From: JAWXBG01 sp044375415
Lineage (GTDB): Bacteria > Bacteroidota > Bacteroidia > Flavobacteriales_D > Sanyastnellaceae
Assembly: GCA_044375415.1 (NCBI GenBank)
Contig: JBILMS010000001.1
Span: 186,001 to 250,000 of the forward strand
Direction of reading: 5' to 3'
Length of the DNA stretch: 64,000 bases
Shown here one piece after another: positions 61,717-64,000 of this stretch. The position numbers and the translations under genes are program-made. How positions within the stretch are numbered: position 1 is the first letter of the stretch; the number at the start of each line of letters is the position of its first letter. The notes beneath the pieces were generated by a model. It was not told where the DNA came from. It did no database searches and saw only the letters and a list, made by a program, of their open reading frames with translations.

Positions 61717-62589
61717 CTAGATGTGTTTTTCGATGTACTTTACAATTTGTCCGGCGATATCTTTTCCTGTCGCCTTTTCGATACCCTCCAAACCCGGAGA
61801 GGAATTTACTTCGATGATCAGCGGTCCACGTTCACTTTGCAACATATCTACACCGGCCACTCCCAATTTTAGGGCATTAGCCGCTTTAATAGCTGCAATC
61901 TCCTCCTCTCTTGTAAGTTCTATCACTTCGGCAGTTCCGCCACGGTGTAAGTTCGAACGAAACTCTCCTTCCTTTGCTTGACGTTTCATTGCACCCACCA
62001 CATGTCCATCTACCACCAAAGCACGAATATCCGCTCCTTTTGCTTCTTTAATAAATTCCTGAACGATTACGCGAGCCTTTAAACCGTTAAACGCTTCAAT
62101 TACCGAGGTAGCAGCCTTCTTGTTTTCTGCTAACACAACACCCAGACCTTGGGTACCTTCCAGCAATTTAATGATTACCGGAACACCATCTACTTCTTTC
62201 AGAATTCTTTCTACATCTTTCGAGTAGTTTGTGAAAACCGTTTTTGGTAGTCCTAAACCTGCCCTCGAAAGTATTTGCATGCTGCGCAGCTTATCGCGCG
62301 AACGAACTAGGGCCTGGGATTCAACTGCTGTAAAGACATTCATCATTTCGAATTGACGAACCACGGCTGTACCGTAGAAAGTCACGGATGCTCCAATGCG
62401 AGGAATGATGGCATGTACATCCTTCAGTTCGTCACCATTGTATATCACTTTGGGATTTTGCTTTTCAATAACGAGGTTGCACTTCAAGTGATCTACCACT
62501 CGAACATCATGACCACGGGAAATGCCCGCTTCTACGAGTCGTTTGGTACTGTACAACTTTGGATCTCTAGAGAGAATTACTAAGTTCAT
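61717..62589 (-). CDS. rimK: RimK-type ATP-grasp glutamate ligase
   Basis: 290 residues with the RimK layout: an N-terminal alpha/beta domain (NLVILSRDPKLYSTKRLVEA), then ATP-grasp domains with KLLEGTQGLGVVLAENKKAA, VQEFIKEAKGADIRALVVDG, RSNLHRGGTAEVIELT and EVNSSPGLEGIEKATG (Mg-binding Glu/Asn). RimK adds glutamates to the C-terminus of ribosomal protein S6 in E. coli. The convergent retropepsin-like gene supports a modification/trimming pair. Length is near E. coli RimK (300). Confidence 0.93.
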   Translation of the reverse strand: MNLVILSRDPKLYSTKRLVEAGISRGHDVRVVDHLKCNLVIEKQNPKVIYNGDELKDVHAIIPRIGASVTFYGTAVVRQFEMMNVFTAVESQALVRSRDKLRSMQILSRAGLGLPKTVFTNYSKDVERILKEVDGVPVIIKLLEGTQGLGVVLAENKKAATSVIEAFNGLKARVIVQEFIKEAKGADIRALVVDGHVVGAMKRQAKEGEFRSNLHRGGTAEVIELTREEEIAAIKAANALKLGVAGVDMLQSERGPLIIEVNSSPGLEGIEKATGKDIAGQIVKYIEKHI

Positions 62590-62721
62590 GTCAGGAAAAT
62601 GGGAGCGTGAAGGTAAGGTTAGAGAGAGTTATGTTTCAGCATACGAATGTGAAATATAGAATATTTTTTTGATTTTCGAAAATTACCCCTCAAAACCAAG
62701 CAAAAATGGCTGTTCTCCCTT

Positions 62722-63876
62722 TCATTTTTCAATTCCGAACATGACCCGAGTGCTGCCAATAACATCTCCTGCTTGGACAACAGACCTACTATACTCACGG
62801 GTAGACAAGGTAAGATTCGAGTAGTTCTCATGATCCATTTCAGCTGCTAAACGCAGGGCTCTTGCAAAGGGTTCATCATCCAACACCAAATCAAATCCGG
62901 CACCCCGTTTTTCCAAATTAAGCCAAGGAGTTCTGTTGGAAATAATCACAGGTTTCCCCAGTGAAAGCGCTTCGGCAATGGAATGACCGAAATTCTCACC
63001 GCGAGTAGGGAGATAAAAAAAGTGTGCATCCTTCATTTTTTCGGGAATGAGCGTAGGGTTCACTTCACCCTTGTACTCAAATTTCACATGAGGCATTTGT
63101 TTGAGTCTAGTCGAACATTCGTCGAAGTATGCCTCATCCCCTATGGGGCCATACCACTGCCAAGTACACGTCAAATCTTGAAGGGAGGTCTGATCCAAAA
63201 AACGCACGGCCTCACTCATACCTTTTTCCGGTGAAATACGCGCCACAGTAATCAGTCGAATATGACCCTTTTCTTTTTTCAATGCGGGCAATGCTTCGGG
63301 TGCGAGAGTTGGAATATTTGGAACAACAGCAACGTTTGCAGCCTCGCCGAAAAAAACTTTAATTTCTTGCGCTTCGGCATCAGAAGAAGCGTGCCACGTG
63401 ATGCGTTTGAACAAACGACCCAAACGAACGAGTCTCAGAAAGAACATTTTTTTTCGAGATTTCACAGAAAGCGCACCTGCCTTAAGCATACCCCTAGGAG
63501 CCAAAATCACCTTTTCTTTGTGTCCACGTCGAGAGCACCACCAAAGGGGCATCAACGTAAACCACATTGAAAACATCGAATTCATGTAAATCACATCGAA
63601 GTGAATGTTTCGAAGTAGTCGTCCTAAATTGCGATTATTCAGTGAAGAAGGATCTAAATAAATAACTCTTGTATGATCGTTATAATTCGTCCATTCACCC
63701 GTTCGAATACCAACATAAGGTTCTTTAGAATTCAAATCTCTGTCGGATGTGATTATAAAAAAATCGGCATCATGAATAGCATTCACGAGATTGACAATAG
63801 AAGTAATGGGTCCACCGGCCTTATATCCCGGAGCAAACCATTCGGTGAGTACGACTATTTTTTTTCTGCTCTTCAC
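62722..63876 (-). CDS. Glycosyltransferase, GT4-like
   Basis: 384 residues, two Rossmann-like lobes of the GT-B fold. N-terminal GPxxxGGxxxxxxxL-type loop: WFAPGYKAGGPITSIVNLVN; C-terminal half with ISPEKGMSEAVRFLDQ, the nucleotide-sugar-binding LPTRGENFGHSIAEALSLGKPVIISNRTPW (E-x7-E motif). Soluble or peripheral. Start is GTG 63876, overlapping the stop of the upstream gene in GTGA. Donor and acceptor unknown; probably cell-surface glycan synthesis. Confidence 0.9.
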   Translation of the reverse strand: MKSRKKIVVLTEWFAPGYKAGGPITSIVNLVNAIHDADFFIITSDRDLNSKEPYVGIRTGEWTNYNDHTRVIYLDPSSLNNRNLGRLLRNIHFDVIYMNSMFSMWFTLMPLWWCSRRGHKEKVILAPRGMLKAGALSVKSRKKMFFLRLVRLGRLFKRITWHASSDAEAQEIKVFFGEAANVAVVPNIPTLAPEALPALKKEKGHIRLITVARISPEKGMSEAVRFLDQTSLQDLTCTWQWYGPIGDEAYFDECSTRLKQMPHVKFEYKGEVNPTLIPEKMKDAHFFYLPTRGENFGHSIAEALSLGKPVIISNRTPWLNLEKRGAGFDLVLDDEPFARALRLAAEMDHENYSNLTLSTREYSRSVVQAGDVIGSTRVMFGIEK

Positions 63877-64000
63877 TTAGTCAACTTTCTTATTAATCCG
63901 AAAAAAGCGACCAAACTCCACACGCCCTCTAATATTACAAATGGCCATGAGGGTATGAGATAAGACCCGTAACATGCCAGAGCAGCTCCGATAGCATTTA
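63873..64000 (-). CDS. C-terminal fragment of a small membrane protein (cut by window edge)
   Basis: The last 41 codons of a minus-strand gene whose start lies beyond 64000. The visible sequence has two hydrophobic helices (IGAALACYGSYLIP and FVILEGVWSLVAFFGLI) joined by a Pro-Ser-Trp turn, then RKLTK and a TGA that overlaps the GTG of the glycosyltransferase. It resembles the C-terminus of CBU_0592-type small membrane proteins, based on pattern only. Tight overlap makes it a real, co-transcribed gene. Confidence 0.6.
   Translation of the reverse strand, partial: NAIGAALACYGSYLIPSWPFVILEGVWSLVAFFGLIRKLTK

Noticed and set aside
63673..63963. 96-codon plus-strand ORF at the right end
   Set aside because: Antisense to the glycosyltransferase start and the membrane-protein fragment, both of which have better support (GTGA overlap, helices).

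Overview
The window is chromosomal DNA from a member of the Bacteroidota, most likely a marine, Cryomorphaceae-like member of the Flavobacteriales. The evidence is a gldK-gldL-gldM-gldN type IX secretion/gliding cluster with a duplicated gldN and a PorP/SprF gene, a PorV-like outer-membrane protein, secreted proteins with type B T9SS sorting domains, a SecA of more than 1,100 residues, and promoters of the Bacteroidota TAnnTTTG type. The genus is inference. No rRNA, tRNA, CRISPR array, prophage or insertion sequence was recognised.

Layout. 1-9005: a tiny lipoprotein, then a minus-strand block with 2-oxoglutarate dehydrogenase (sucA-sucB), a polyprenyl synthase with rfbA and an orphan 120-residue protein, and an RND/MMPL exporter. 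9160-16743: gdhA, then three plus-strand secreted proteins, two of them tandem paralogues with PKD and type B sorting domains and the third ending in a dockerin-like domain. 16747-22599: a TPR protein with a lipoprotein, serS, rplU-rpmA and an EamA transporter. 22692-28277: an HMA lipoprotein, ctaA, and a hemA-hemC-hemD operon that runs into a PorV-like gene. 28506-31454: a second secreted protein with the dockerin-like tail, then an ECF sigma / membrane anti-sigma / DUF4097-like cassette. 31666-35337: nrdA and nrdB. 35338-36153: a gene-poor stretch with a candidate small RNA on the minus strand. 36154-41534: secA and an ABC-F ATPase, convergent across a GC-rich palindrome.

41613-49897 holds the T9SS motor locus, read on the minus strand as PorP/SprF, gldK, gldL, gldM, gldN, a terminator, then a second gldN (gldO-like). 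Upstream lie topA and a ureohydrolase-fold protein that has lost several metal ligands. 52587-59559 is a plus-strand envelope and proteostasis block: miaB, a sigma-54 activator without a sensor domain, lptE, an unknown acidic protein, secG, groES and groEL. 59682-64000 contains two small membrane proteins, a repeat-rich gap, a YqeY protein, a retropepsin-like protein convergent with rimK, a glycosyltransferase, and the end of a small membrane protein cut by the window edge.

Most of the content is core genome. Much of it concerns building and using the cell envelope: Sec translocase parts (secA, secG), lipopolysaccharide export (lptE), the T9SS motor and OM parts (gldKLMN, PorP, PorV-like) and T9SS cargo. 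I did not see an unmistakable new defence or mobile system. The best candidates for something undescribed are the free-standing RNA upstream of secA, a shared cysteine-bordered dockerin-like C-terminal domain on secreted proteins, the degenerate ureohydrolase in the T9SS neighbourhood, and a sigma-54-like promoter with an inverted repeat ahead of groESL a few kilobases from an orphan sigma-54 activator.
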